In this document: piece by piece, positions 46,600 to 55,348 of the stretch
Position numbering within the stretch: position 1 is the stretch's first letter
Layout of the letters: each line of letters starts with the position of its first letter
Source: Fusobacterium ulcerans ATCC 49185
GTDB lineage: Bacteria > Fusobacteriota > Fusobacteriia > Fusobacteriales > Fusobacteriaceae
NCBI RefSeq assembly: GCF_900683735.1
Contig: NZ_LR215979.1
Coordinates: forward strand, 62,001 to 126,000
Reading direction: 5' to 3'
Length of the DNA stretch: 64,000 nt
Made by a program: the position numbers and the translations under genes
Notes under the pieces: generated by a model
Databases searched by the model: none
Told to the model about the DNA's origin: nothing
The model's input: only the letters and a program-made list of their open reading frames with translations

Positions 46600-46625
46600 G
46601 TTCGTATTTATACATAAACAAGAAC
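46600..46625 (-). repeat. Right 26-bp inverted repeat of putative invertible segment
   Basis: Begins GTTCGTATTTATAC and ends AACAAGAAC, perfect inverted copy of 46402-46427. Outside it the DNA is AT-rich with no gene until 46861, and no recombinase gene is next to it. Confidence 0.9.
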
Positions 46626-46805
46626 TCCTGATTTTTATTTTTTGGTTTTTTTAATTTTTTTTCTTCCTTTCTGAATTTTTCAATCATTTTTTTCCAGCCT
46701 TTAACTCAATATATTTTTTACACAAAAAATATAAAATAAAATGAGGGGTGCAGAATGATTTTTGAGAATTACCTCTTGATTTTTTGCCGTCATTTTAATT
46801 TTTAA
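46626..46805. other. AT-rich non-coding stretch right of the invertible segment
   Basis: No gene-like frame. Contains a GAATTACCTCTT segment (46752-46812) resembling 38335-38400. Poly-T tracts dominate the remainder. Confidence 0.5.
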
Positions 46806-46836
46806 ATAAAAAAACTCAGACGCATTCATCTGAGAT
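46806..46836 (-). terminator. Terminator after the phage-like HTH gene
   Basis: On the minus strand CTCAGA and TCTGAG pair around TGAATGCG, followed by TTTTTTT. It lies 25 bases after the stop of the gene ending at 46861 and shields the invertible segment from that transcript. Confidence 0.85.
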
Positions 46837-46860
46837 TCTTTATATGCTCTCTATTAAATT

Positions 46861-47100
46861 TTATTCCAGAAGAAAAATCAGGCTTTTTGTGTAGATTACA
46901 ATACTTGCTCCCATTTTTTTGTGAATAATATCTCCCCCTTCAACTTTGTCATAAATAGTATTTCTGTGTTTGTTGAAATATTCTGCTGTCTTCTTCACTG
47001 TAGTCCATTCTCCCAGATTCTCTACCATTTCATCTGCCAGTGCCTTATCTATTGCTGAAAGACTTCCTAGCTTCTTAAAAATATATTCTTCCCTCTCCAT
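46861..47100 (-). CDS. Small HTH DNA-binding protein (excisionase-like)
   Basis: A 79-aa protein. Residues about 30-60 (EWTTVKKTAEYFNKHRNTIYDKVEGGDI) form a MerR/excisionase-type helix-turn-helix with a short wing. AAAGGAG precedes the ATG. It follows the DnaC-like gene and is probably co-transcribed with it. A role as excisionase or replication regulator of a mobile element fits, but no integrase is seen in the window. Confidence 0.65.
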   Translation of the reverse strand: MEREEYIFKKLGSLSAIDKALADEMVENLGEWTTVKKTAEYFNKHRNTIYDKVEGGDIIHKKMGASIVIYTKSLIFLLE

Positions 47101-47124
47101 ATGTAATTCTCCTTTTTTATTTTT

Positions 47125-47931
47125 TTAAGATATAAATTCAAAGAACTTCTGTTTTGTCATTCCCCTTCTGCTTTTCCCTGTTACCTGTACAGGAAAGCAC
47201 ATATCAATTATCCTATCTCTTATCCTATTCTGCCCCTGTGTTGAAAACTTTTCACTTATCTCGCATTTTTCCTCATCTTCGTTGAAATTTAAATTTGTAG
47301 AAATTATCAAAGGCTTCTCGCTTCTGTATCTTGTATCAATGAGATTATATATTTTCTCTGCTCTCCATCCAGTATTATTTCTATCCAGCCCCTTTTCCCC
47401 TCCAAAGTCGTCTATCACTAGCAAATCGCATTTTTCCACCTGCTCCAGAATATTCATCTCTGCTTCTGCCCACTGGAGTGTGAGCTTATTGAGATACAGC
47501 CCTAAATTCATTACCAGTACTGTTTTTCCCCTTTCCATGAGATAGTTGACTATACAGGCAGTGGTAAAAGTCTTTCCTGTTCCTATTCCTCCATAAAACA
47601 ACAATCCCTCCTGTTCATCTTTTTTCAGAAAACTTTTCACATATTTCTGTGCCAGCTGCATCTGCTGGTTGTCCATATCAGCATTTTTAAAAGTGCTTTT
47701 TATAAATCTGCTGTCCATAACAGAAATATCCTTAAATTTCTTCACTTTGTTTATCATACATTCCTGAACTCTTTTTCTTTCCATTTCCTCCATTTCTCTT
47801 TTTTCCTCCTCTTCCAGACAGGGACAGGCAGGTATGTATTCTAATTTTTTTCTGAAAAATTCAGGAAGATTTTTAAGATAACTATCCTCATTCTTTACAT
47901 ACTCTTTCCCGCAATACTTACATTTCTTCAT
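47125..47931 (-). CDS. DnaC/IstB-like helicase loader ATPase (phage-type)
   Basis: A 268-aa AAA+ protein. A zinc-ribbon-like CKYCGKEY...CPCL starts it; Walker A is FYGGIGTGKTFTT near residue 108, Walker B is LLVIDDFGGEKG near residue 170, and the sensor region RIRDRIIDMCFPVQVTGKSRRG lies at the end. It loads a replicative helicase in phage and plasmid replication modules. ATG 47931 sits 7 bases after GAGGAG; the ATG at 47937 is too near. It overlaps the initiator gene upstream. Confidence 0.85.
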   Translation of the reverse strand: MKKCKYCGKEYVKNEDSYLKNLPEFFRKKLEYIPACPCLEEEEKREMEEMERKRVQECMINKVKKFKDISVMDSRFIKSTFKNADMDNQQMQLAQKYVKSFLKKDEQEGLLFYGGIGTGKTFTTACIVNYLMERGKTVLVMNLGLYLNKLTLQWAEAEMNILEQVEKCDLLVIDDFGGEKGLDRNNTGWRAEKIYNLIDTRYRSEKPLIISTNLNFNEDEEKCEISEKFSTQGQNRIRDRIIDMCFPVQVTGKSRRGMTKQKFFEFIS

Positions 47932-48787
47932 TTTCATTCTCCTCTAATGCTCCATTTAGAATACTGTTAATAAAATCTCCTGTAAAATCTTCGTACTCTG
48001 GTTTTTTAAATTTTTTCATAGGATTATTTTTCTCTGCATTCATCTTTCTTTTGTCTTTGAAATTTCCATTAAGAGCCTTTTTTAGATTATCTATTTTGAA
48101 AATACTGTTGATGCTCATACTGTTTTTAACAAACTGGGATTTGGACATCTCTGTCAGTGCTTCAAACAGCTTTAAAGTTCCTAACTCCCTCCATACTTTC
48201 AAAATCACATAGTTATCTGGACAATAGTTATATGCAGGTAATTTCAGCTCTTTATATTTTTTTAATATATCCTGTATCTCCACAGGAGCATTACTTGATT
48301 TTTCTTTCTCAATTTCTTCTTCATGTTTTAGATTATCAACTGCTTTTTCTTCTGCCCTTGTGTGTGTATTATTTATATTTTTATCTTTTATGTTATTATT
48401 AATACTGTTATTATTAGTTTCTCCCTGACCGTGTCCGATAAAATCCGTATCGGTTTTTGCCGTGTCCGGTGAAACTATACATTGGTTGATGTTTACAGTA
48501 TATAGATTTTGTGCAAACTTCCCCTTTTCTTTGTGCTGTATCACTGTTACATACCCTCTGTCTTTTAATTCTCTGACATATTTTATCAATGTGTCTTTGC
48601 CTATTCCCAAATCTCCGCATATTAAATTTTGTGATGGAAAAGCATTTTTTCCTTTTCCAGTGTAGCTGCATATATAGGCATATACAGCTTTAGATAAAAC
48701 ATTTAAATCTCTGTCCCTCATCACTTTTTTTGCTATAAATCCATATCCTTCTTTAAATATTCCCTGTCCTTTAATTTTCTCCGTCAT
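47918..48787 (-). CDS. Phage-type replication initiator (helix-turn-helix, DnaD-like)
   Basis: A 289-aa protein. The N-terminal winged helix (residues about 20-100: KVMRDRDLNVLSKAVYAYICSYTG, then GIGKDTLIKYVRELKDRGYV) is typical of phage replication organisers. The middle is Asn/Lys-rich and disordered and the C-terminal part helical. Paired with a DnaC-like gene downstream it makes a two-gene replication module. The ribosome site AAAGGAGAGAAG precedes the ATG. Confidence 0.8.
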   Translation of the reverse strand: MTEKIKGQGIFKEGYGFIAKKVMRDRDLNVLSKAVYAYICSYTGKGKNAFPSQNLICGDLGIGKDTLIKYVRELKDRGYVTVIQHKEKGKFAQNLYTVNINQCIVSPDTAKTDTDFIGHGQGETNNNSINNNIKDKNINNTHTRAEEKAVDNLKHEEEIEKEKSSNAPVEIQDILKKYKELKLPAYNYCPDNYVILKVWRELGTLKLFEALTEMSKSQFVKNSMSINSIFKIDNLKKALNGNFKDKRKMNAEKNNPMKKFKKPEYEDFTGDFINSILNGALEENENEEM

Positions 48788-49006
48788 CTTCTCTCCTTTT
48801 TTGAAATAAAATGTTTTTTTATCTTTTTTCTTTTTTATATTAGTTTTTTAATTGAGTTTTCTTAAAATTTTTTTCCAAGTAATTGATAGTTTTATATCAC
48901 TATTTCAAAATTTAAAATATTTTTTTCTTGCCTTCTTTAAAATAAGTTGTTATAGTTGTACTCAGACACTTCCAGTAGTGTAAAAAAATTTAAAGGTGGG
49001 AAATTA

Positions 49007-49123
49007 GTGAAAGAAAATTTGGAAATAATTGAAGAAAAAGAAATAGCAGACAGAGAAAAAATTATTGAACTCTTAGAAGTAATTATGGAAGTCTGGCTTG
49101 AGATGAGAAAGAGGTCTTGTTAA
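49007..49123 (+). CDS. Possible 38-aa small protein
   Basis: GTG start after AAGGTGGG with good spacing. The product (KENLEIIEEKEIADREKII then LLEVIMEVWLEMRKRSC) is a strong amphipathic helix. It lies divergent to the replication genes. Size and position fit a phage early or regulatory peptide, but it could be chance. Confidence 0.4.
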   Translation: MKENLEIIEEKEIADREKIIELLEVIMEVWLEMRKRSC

Positions 49124-49289
49124 ATTACCATTATTTGTTCTCCTAAAGGTAAACTTTATTTTTTTTAATTTTTTATTTTTGCAGGTTTATCAAAAAACAA
49201 CATAACATATTGTATCTCTAAAGAGGAACTGTGTCAAGAAATAAAAAACTTTTTATTAATGGAGTATCTCCTCTAATATTTCAATAGAA

Positions 49290-49332
49290 AAGCTCATATA
49301 CTTAGAATTCCTTCCTAAAGTTATATGAGCTT
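49290..49332 (-). terminator. Terminator after the XRE regulator
   Basis: AAGCTCATATA and TATATGAGCTT form an 11-bp stem, with an inner CTTAG/CTAAG pairing. On the minus strand a TTTTCTATTG tail follows, and it lies 14 bases after the stop at 49347. Confidence 0.8.
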
Positions 49333-49346
49333 GAAAAAAATTTTTG

Positions 49347-49778
49347 TTATATTTTATCTATTTTTTCTTTTATTTCATCTAATATATTTTTATCTTCTTC
49401 TAGTGTTCCTTTTCTGAAGCTAAGTATTTCCAGTCTTTCAATTACCATTCTCAGTATATCTTTCTGTTCCTTTATATCCAATTTTTCAAGGAAGATATTA
49501 TATAGTTCTATCATAATATTTTCATTATTTATATATGGACTTTTAATTTCTTCTATTACAAAATCAGGGATTGTTTCATTAACATATGCTTTTATTAATT
49601 CTTTTTTCTGCAGAGGATATTCTTTTACAAGTTTTTCAAGAATCTCAATATTTATAGGCTTTTCAGACTTCTCTATTTTATCTATATAGGTAAAATATAT
49701 TCCAGTTTTTCCAGATAAAGCTCTCAAACTGTCCCTCTGCTGTGTTCTTATCTTTTTTAGTACTTCACCAAATCTCAT
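49347..49778 (-). CDS. XRE-family HTH regulator (phage repressor-like)
   Basis: A 143-aa protein with an N-terminal XRE helix-turn-helix (residues about 5-60: LKKIRTQQRDSLRALSGKTGIYFTYIDKIEKSEKPINIEILEKLV) and a helical C-terminal part with no LexA/CI cleavage motif. It faces away from nothing similar, so a complete phage switch is not present. GAGAGGTAC precedes the ATG. It could be a repressor of the nearby replication module or of an adjacent gene. Confidence 0.75.
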   Translation of the reverse strand: MRFGEVLKKIRTQQRDSLRALSGKTGIYFTYIDKIEKSEKPINIEILEKLVKEYPLQKKELIKAYVNETIPDFVIEEIKSPYINNENIMIELYNIFLEKLDIKEQKDILRMVIERLEILSFRKGTLEEDKNILDEIKEKIDKI

Positions 49779-49938
49779 TTTGTACCTCTCTTTGTTTATA
49801 GGCTTTTTTTTAGATTATATAATATTTTATAGTAAAAGTAAAAAGATAATTATTCCAGCTGTATCTTTAGAGTGGGACTGTTTTATTTAGTAAAAATAAA
49901 ACTAAAAAATTTTGATTTTAGATTTTTAAGAAAGATGG

Positions 49939-49944
49939 TATAAT
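49939..49944 (+). promoter_or_regulatory. -10 element for the metallo-hydrolase gene
   Basis: Consensus TATAAT 30 bases before the ATG. A TTTAGA-type -35 lies 16 bases upstream, weak. Confidence 0.5.
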
Positions 49945-49974
49945 ATATAGTCTAAATTTAAAAGGAGGAGAAAT

Positions 49975-50688
49975 ATGAATATTTATTATATCTATCACAG
50001 CTGTTTTGTAGTTGAAAATTCAGAGTATGTTTTAATCTTTGATTATTATAAAACTCCAAGAAAGAAAAACCCTTTATTTAACATAGAAGATTTTATTGCC
50101 GAGATGGATAAAAAAGTAGTAGTTTTTTCTTCTCATGCACATGCAGACCATTTCAATCCTGAAATTTTGAAATGGCAGGAGAAAAATCCGCAGATATCTT
50201 ATGTACTTAGTAGCGACATTGGGTTAAAAACAATCCCTGAAAGATGCTATATAGTATCAGAAGGAAATGAAACTACAGTAGAAGGGCTTAATATAAAAAT
50301 ATATGGTTCTACTGATGCAGGAGTATCTTTCTGGATAAAAATGGGAGATAAAATTGTATTCCATGCTGGAGATCTCAATTGGTGGTACTGGTCAGATGAT
50401 ACAAAAGAAGAGGAAGATTTTATGAGAAACTCTTTCCAAAAGATAATAAAAGATATAAAAGAAAATACAGAGAAGATAAATGTAGCTTTCTTCCCTGTTG
50501 ATCCACGTTTGGAAGAAAATACTTTTCTTGGGGGGAAATATTTTGTTCAAGAGCTTCACCCTGAAATTATTATTCCAATGCATTTTGGAAAAAGCTACAA
50601 TGTAACAAAAGAATTTTGTGAAGCATTGAAAGGAACTGAAACAAAAGGTGTAGTAATAAATGAATGTCTGGAAAAATTACTAATATAA
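49975..50688 (+). CDS. Metallo-beta-lactamase fold hydrolase
   Basis: A 237-aa cytoplasmic protein of the MBL fold (UlaG/RNase-Z-like short members). The metal motif HxHxDH is in SSHAHADHFNPEIL near residue 57; a further His lies in VFHAGDLNWWYW (near residue 125) and in IPMHFGKSYN near residue 200. Substrate unknown. AAGGAGGAG precedes the ATG. It stands alone, with its own promoter. Confidence 0.85.
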   Translation: MNIYYIYHSCFVVENSEYVLIFDYYKTPRKKNPLFNIEDFIAEMDKKVVVFSSHAHADHFNPEILKWQEKNPQISYVLSSDIGLKTIPERCYIVSEGNETTVEGLNIKIYGSTDAGVSFWIKMGDKIVFHAGDLNWWYWSDDTKEEEDFMRNSFQKIIKDIKENTEKINVAFFPVDPRLEENTFLGGKYFVQELHPEIIIPMHFGKSYNVTKEFCEALKGTETKGVVINECLEKLLI

Positions 50689-50733
50689 TCTTTCTGAAAA
50701 AGCGCCAAATAGGAATTGGAAAAAATTAAAACG

Positions 50734-50762
50734 TTGATAAACCATATATTATTTGATATAAT
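50734..50762 (+). promoter_or_regulatory. Sigma70 promoter for SNF2 helicase operon
   Basis: TTGATA, exactly 17 bases, then consensus TATAAT. The expected transcript start (about 50769) falls after an ATG at 50765, which decides for the downstream start codon at 50798. Confidence 0.8.
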
Positions 50763-50797
50763 ATATGTTAAATAAAATTATAACAAGGAAAATGAGT

Positions 50798-53545
50798 ATG
50801 AATTGGGAAAAAATGGATTACAGATTAGATAGCATCTACTTTATGTTAAAAACAGATGAAAAAGGAAAATATATAGTACCAGTTTTTTCTGATGGAACAG
50901 TACTAGATAGTCTGGATTTTGTTGAGATAGATGATTATACAGATAAAACACAATCAATTCTTTCTTATATAAAAGGAATAAAGGAAGACAGTTTTTTTAT
51001 TGATTGGGAAAAAGAGTATCAGGAAGCTTATTTAAGCGAACATTCAAATCTTATTCCACAGCTTATTGATAATGATAAATTTGTTGATGAAAATATGAAT
51101 AAGATACAATGGGTAAAGGAAAATAATACTCTATCATTAATCATAAAAGAAAAAGAAGAAGATGAAAATATTTTATATACTGAGCTTCTTTTAAATGGAA
51201 GTTTCAATGATTTTGAAATAATAAATGAAGAATTAGCTGCAAGAAAAGGAGTATTTTATATTCTGGAGAATGAAGATAATGGACTTCATAGTATAAAGGA
51301 ATTAATAGGAAATGTTCATAAAAAGGAACTTGAAAATTTTATAACTATAACTATGAAGTATTTTAAAAATATAGAGATAGAATATAAGGATTATAAAATT
51401 GTACAGGGAGAAAAAAATATTCCAGTACCTCAGATAATAATAGAAAAAATCTCACAGGACAACAGCTTGTATCTCCAGATAACACTTATGATATCTACGA
51501 TGGATTATGAATTTTTGAAAAAAAATGAAATAGAACATACAGCAGTGGTAAATAATCTTGAAAAGAAGATATTTATAAGTGAAGTTGATTTGAGCAGACT
51601 TCCAGAAGCTATGGAAGAGATAGCTAAAGTATTGGCAAAATTACAAAAAAATATAAAGATAAAAGCAGGTTTCTATATAGATGAAGATAATCTTGTTATT
51701 ATGCAGGAAAAACTTGCTAAAGAATTTATAATGAAAGAGCTTTTACAGTTTGCCTCAAAATATAAAGTAGTTGGAACAGATAAATTAAGAAAGTATAATA
51801 TAAAAGCTGTAAAACCAAAAGTAGTTGGGAACTTCAGCCATTCTATAGATTTCCTTGAGGGAGAGATAGAACTGGAAATAGAAGGGGAAAAATTCTCTAT
51901 ATTAGATGTACTTTCATCATATAGAAAAGATTCATATATAATGCTGAGTGATGGGACAAGTGCTCTTATAAATAGAAAATATATAGAAAAATTAGAAAGA
52001 CTTTTTAAAGACAGCGATAAGAAAAAAGTAAAATTATCATTCTTCGACCTTCCATTAGTTGAAGAACTGATAGAGGACAAGATATTCTCACAGGAGATGA
52101 ACAGAAGCAGAGATTTCTTTAAGGGGATAAATAATGTAAAAAGTTATGAAATAGATCCCCCTAATGTAAAAGCTCAGCTCAGAGAATATCAAGAGTATGG
52201 ATTTAAATGGCTGGCATATCTCATGGATAATAATTTAGGAGGATGTCTGGCTGATGATATGGGGCTTGGGAAAACTCTTCAGGCAATAGCGGTTTTGACA
52301 AGGCTTCATGAGGAAAAAGGAAAGAAAAGCCTTGTGATAATGCCTAAAAGTTTGATATACAACTGGGAAGGGGAAATAAAAAGATTCAGTCCTAAGCTGA
52401 AAGTAGGTATTTATTATGGAAATTTCAGAAATATAGACATCATTAAAAAGAGCAGTGTAATACTAACTACTTATGGAACTATAAGAAATGATATTGAAAC
52501 TTTAAAAGAGATGAAGTTTGATACAATAATTCTTGATGAATCTCAAAATATAAAAAACATCAATGCACAGACAACAAAAGCAATAATGCTTCTTGAATCA
52601 AAAAATAGAATAGCTTTGAGCGGTACTCCAATTGAAAATAATCTTGGAGAGCTCTATTCCCTGTTTAGATTTCTGAATCCAGCTATGTTTGGAACAGCAG
52701 AAGAATTTAATAATTATTATGCTGTACCTATACAGAAGGAGAATGATCAGGAAGCTATTGAGGAATTGAAAAAGAAAATTTACCCTTTTATATTGAGAAG
52801 AGTAAAGAAAGAAGTACTGAAAGATCTTCCAGATAAAATAGAAAAAACTATGTTTATAGAAATGAATGCAGAACAGAAAAAACTTTATGAAGAAAGAAGA
52901 AGCTACTATTATAAAATGGTAAACAGCCAGATAAGAGAAAATGGTATTGGAAAGACACAGTTCTTTATTCTTCAGGCTCTTAATGAACTTAGACAGATAA
53001 CAAGCTGTCCAGAAGCAAAAAGCAATGGAGTTACTTCAAGCAAGAGAGAAGTTCTGGTAAATAATATAGTGGAAGCTGTAGAGAATGGACATAAGGTGCT
53101 TGTATTTACAAACTACATAAATTCAATAGAAAATATATGCGATGATTTAAAAAGATATGGAATAAACTATCTTTCAATGACTGGAAGTACAAAGGACAGA
53201 CAATCTTTAGTAGATAGATTCCAGAAAGATAATAAATATAAGGTTTTTATTATGACATTGAAAACAGGAGGAGTAGGGTTGAATCTTACTGCTGCTGACA
53301 CAATATTTATATATGATCCATGGTGGAATAAAACTGTAGAAAACCAAGCAATTGACAGAGCTTACAGATTAGGACAGGATAGAACGGTATTTTCATATAA
53401 ATTGATACTAAAAGATACAATAGAAGAAAAGATATTGCAGCTGCAGGATACAAAGAGCAAGTTATTAGATAATTTAATATCTGAGGACAGTTCATCAATG
53501 AAAATACTTACTGAAAAAGATATTGAGTTTATACTTGGAGAATAG
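50798..53545 (+). CDS. SNF2-family DEAD/DEAH-box helicase
   Basis: A 915-aa protein. Residues 1-440 are a poorly conserved N-terminal region without a visible SWIM zinc finger. From about 465 the SNF2 motor begins: LADDMGLGKTLQAIAV (motif I), DTIILDESQNIKN (II), LSGTPIENNLGELYSLF (III), TGGVGLNLTAADTI (V) and QAIDRAYRLGQDR (VI). Such proteins move along DNA or remodel nucleoprotein. Start chosen at 50798 (AAGGA 8 bases upstream and promoter position). It forms an operon with a large unknown gene 19 bp downstream. Confidence 0.9.
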   Translation: MNWEKMDYRLDSIYFMLKTDEKGKYIVPVFSDGTVLDSLDFVEIDDYTDKTQSILSYIKGIKEDSFFIDWEKEYQEAYLSEHSNLIPQLIDNDKFVDENMNKIQWVKENNTLSLIIKEKEEDENILYTELLLNGSFNDFEIINEELAARKGVFYILENEDNGLHSIKELIGNVHKKELENFITITMKYFKNIEIEYKDYKIVQGEKNIPVPQIIIEKISQDNSLYLQITLMISTMDYEFLKKNEIEHTAVVNNLEKKIFISEVDLSRLPEAMEEIAKVLAKLQKNIKIKAGFYIDEDNLVIMQEKLAKEFIMKELLQFASKYKVVGTDKLRKYNIKAVKPKVVGNFSHSIDFLEGEIELEIEGEKFSILDVLSSYRKDSYIMLSDGTSALINRKYIEKLERLFKDSDKKKVKLSFFDLPLVEELIEDKIFSQEMNRSRDFFKGINNVKSYEIDPPNVKAQLREYQEYGFKWLAYLMDNNLGGCLADDMGLGKTLQAIAVLTRLHEEKGKKSLVIMPKSLIYNWEGEIKRFSPKLKVGIYYGNFRNIDIIKKSSVILTTYGTIRNDIETLKEMKFDTIILDESQNIKNINAQTTKAIMLLESKNRIALSGTPIENNLGELYSLFRFLNPAMFGTAEEFNNYYAVPIQKENDQEAIEELKKKIYPFILRRVKKEVLKDLPDKIEKTMFIEMNAEQKKLYEERRSYYYKMVNSQIRENGIGKTQFFILQALNELRQITSCPEAKSNGVTSSKREVLVNNIVEAVENGHKVLVFTNYINSIENICDDLKRYGINYLSMTGSTKDRQSLVDRFQKDNKYKVFIMTLKTGGVGLNLTAADTIFIYDPWWNKTVENQAIDRAYRLGQDRTVFSYKLILKDTIEEKILQLQDTKSKLLDNLISEDSSSMKILTEKDIEFILGE

Positions 53546-53564
53546 ATTACAGGGAGAAAATAAA

Positions 53565-55331
53565 ATGGGAATAAGTAAAGACAGATTTAGAGAAGCACTG
53601 AATGAGTTCTACCCTAAAGATATATTGTTTAGATTATACAACAGATATTTTCTGGACTGGATAGCTGAGGGATATATTGGAAGTAATTTAGGACTTTTTG
53701 AAATATCTCTGATTTGTGAAAACAGCAACAAACAAACTTTTATGGATTTGATAGAACAGGTATATCTTAAAGAAGAAGTGTTTTGTTCAGTGTTTGCAAC
53801 ATTAGATGAAGAGGTAAAAAAAGTCTTTGAAGAAATAATGTGGAATGAAAAGTTTTTTATTCCAGCAAAAGACAGAGAAAAATATTTGAAACTGGAAAAC
53901 AACTATGATTTAAATAAGGATTTAAAAGAAGAGTATTTATTTTTCAAAGCAGAGAAGGATAATAAAAGAGGGGAATATTTATATATGGATTATGACTTGA
54001 TAAGAGTCATAAGAAAATTTATGATAAAACCTCCTGAATATAATATAATTCCTCTGACTAGTATAGAAGAATGTCTTGTAAATAATAATGAAAAGGAATT
54101 AGCAGAAAATCTGAAAATATACTTTGATTTCTATAAACAAGGTGGAATAGTTCTTTCTAACAGTGGAAAAATATTAAAAGAGTCAAAAGTTAATATGAAA
54201 AAATACTGCAACATAAATGAGTATTATGAAAATTCAAAAGATTTGGACTTTTTAAAGACTGAAACTATAGCTTTATTTTTCTTTTTAGTAAAAGAAAAAT
54301 ATATGAATGAAAGCTATTTTAGAGTTTCTAATATAAAAACAATAGTACAGGATTTCCTTACTGGAGAATTGATACAGGAAGAAAATTATCATTATACCTC
54401 TTTATACTTGAACTATTTAAAAGGGGTAAAGAATATATGGAAATCAAAAGAAGAGATAAAAAGAGGACTTATCACTATTAAAAAAATAATTGATGAGATA
54501 CCTAATGATAAAATTGTAAGTGTAGACAATATAATAAAATCTATACTATATAGAGATGAATTTATAGAGATAATAGATATAAAAGATGCTTATGATTATA
54601 TATATATAAATGAAGCTAACTATGAAAGAACAAAAATACTTAATTATGAAAGATATCTTGCATATGTTGTTGTTCCATTTATAAAATCAGTTTTATTCCT
54701 TCTTGGAACTATGGGAGTATTGGAGCTGTATTATGATTATCCATCTATCAACAACTGCCTATATCTTAAAAATGGATATTTAAGCAAATATGATGGGCTT
54801 AAATATATAAAAATAACAGATTTAGGGAAATATTGTCTGGGAAGAATAGATAATTTTGACTTTGATAATACAAAGAATGAAGGAGAAGTAGTCTTAGATG
54901 AAGACAGACTTATAGCTACAATAATAGGAGATGTTCCAGTACAAACTATGTTTCTGGAAAGAGTATCTCAAAAAATAGCTGTAAATAAATACAAGTTCAC
55001 AAAAGAGAATTTTCTTAGGGGATTGAATGGATATCAGGAGCTTGAAGATAGAATAGTTGAGTTTAAAACAAAGATATCTGATAATTTAAATGAATTATGG
55101 CAGGGATTCTTTGATGATCTGGTAGAAAAGAGCAGTGCTATAAGAGCTGAACATCAGTTTGTAGTATTAAAACTTAAAAATGACAGAGAACTTATAAGCA
55201 CAATAACAAAAGATGAAAGATTCAAATCTCTTTTGCTAAAGGGAGAAGACTTTCATGTCCTTGTAAAAAGTGAAAATGTAGGGCAGGTAGTTGATTTATT
55301 TAAGGAATATGGCTACTATGTAAATTTTTAA
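53565..55331 (+). CDS. Uncharacterised 588-aa partner of the SNF2 helicase
   Basis: I do not recognise a family. It is soluble, rich in Lys, Glu, Asn and Tyr, mostly helical by look, with a short hydrophobic patch (YVVVPFIKSVLFLLGTMGVLELYY near residue 395). The C-terminal end (VVLKLKNDRELISTITKDERFKSLLLKGEDFHVLVKSENVGQVVDLFKEYGYYVNF) resembles a helicase-accessory or winged-helix tail. ATG 53565 follows AGGGAG by 8 bases. Tight coupling to the SNF2 gene suggests they act together; DNA repair or defence is possible but unproven. Confidence 0.75.
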   Translation: MGISKDRFREALNEFYPKDILFRLYNRYFLDWIAEGYIGSNLGLFEISLICENSNKQTFMDLIEQVYLKEEVFCSVFATLDEEVKKVFEEIMWNEKFFIPAKDREKYLKLENNYDLNKDLKEEYLFFKAEKDNKRGEYLYMDYDLIRVIRKFMIKPPEYNIIPLTSIEECLVNNNEKELAENLKIYFDFYKQGGIVLSNSGKILKESKVNMKKYCNINEYYENSKDLDFLKTETIALFFFLVKEKYMNESYFRVSNIKTIVQDFLTGELIQEENYHYTSLYLNYLKGVKNIWKSKEEIKRGLITIKKIIDEIPNDKIVSVDNIIKSILYRDEFIEIIDIKDAYDYIYINEANYERTKILNYERYLAYVVVPFIKSVLFLLGTMGVLELYYDYPSINNCLYLKNGYLSKYDGLKYIKITDLGKYCLGRIDNFDFDNTKNEGEVVLDEDRLIATIIGDVPVQTMFLERVSQKIAVNKYKFTKENFLRGLNGYQELEDRIVEFKTKISDNLNELWQGFFDDLVEKSSAIRAEHQFVVLKLKNDRELISTITKDERFKSLLLKGEDFHVLVKSENVGQVVDLFKEYGYYVNF

Positions 55332-55348
55332 AAAATTCAAGAATAAAT

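Larger units (their letters stand above)
48788..49346. other. Intergenic control region between initiator and XRE repressor
   Basis: AT-rich. Holds a short + strand reading frame (49007-49123) and a terminator (49290-49332). A segment at about 49190-49290 reads like a decayed coding frame without a start. Such a gap between a repressor-like gene and a replication gene would be the control region of a phage, but I see no clear tandem operator repeats. Confidence 0.4.

Noticed and set aside
46402-46625. The 26-bp inverted repeats as a transcription terminator or one operator pair
   Set aside because: The arms are 172 bp apart, with no T-run next to either; a terminator needs a short loop. Two operators are possible, but perfect 26-bp inversion with a promoter between fits an invertible segment better.
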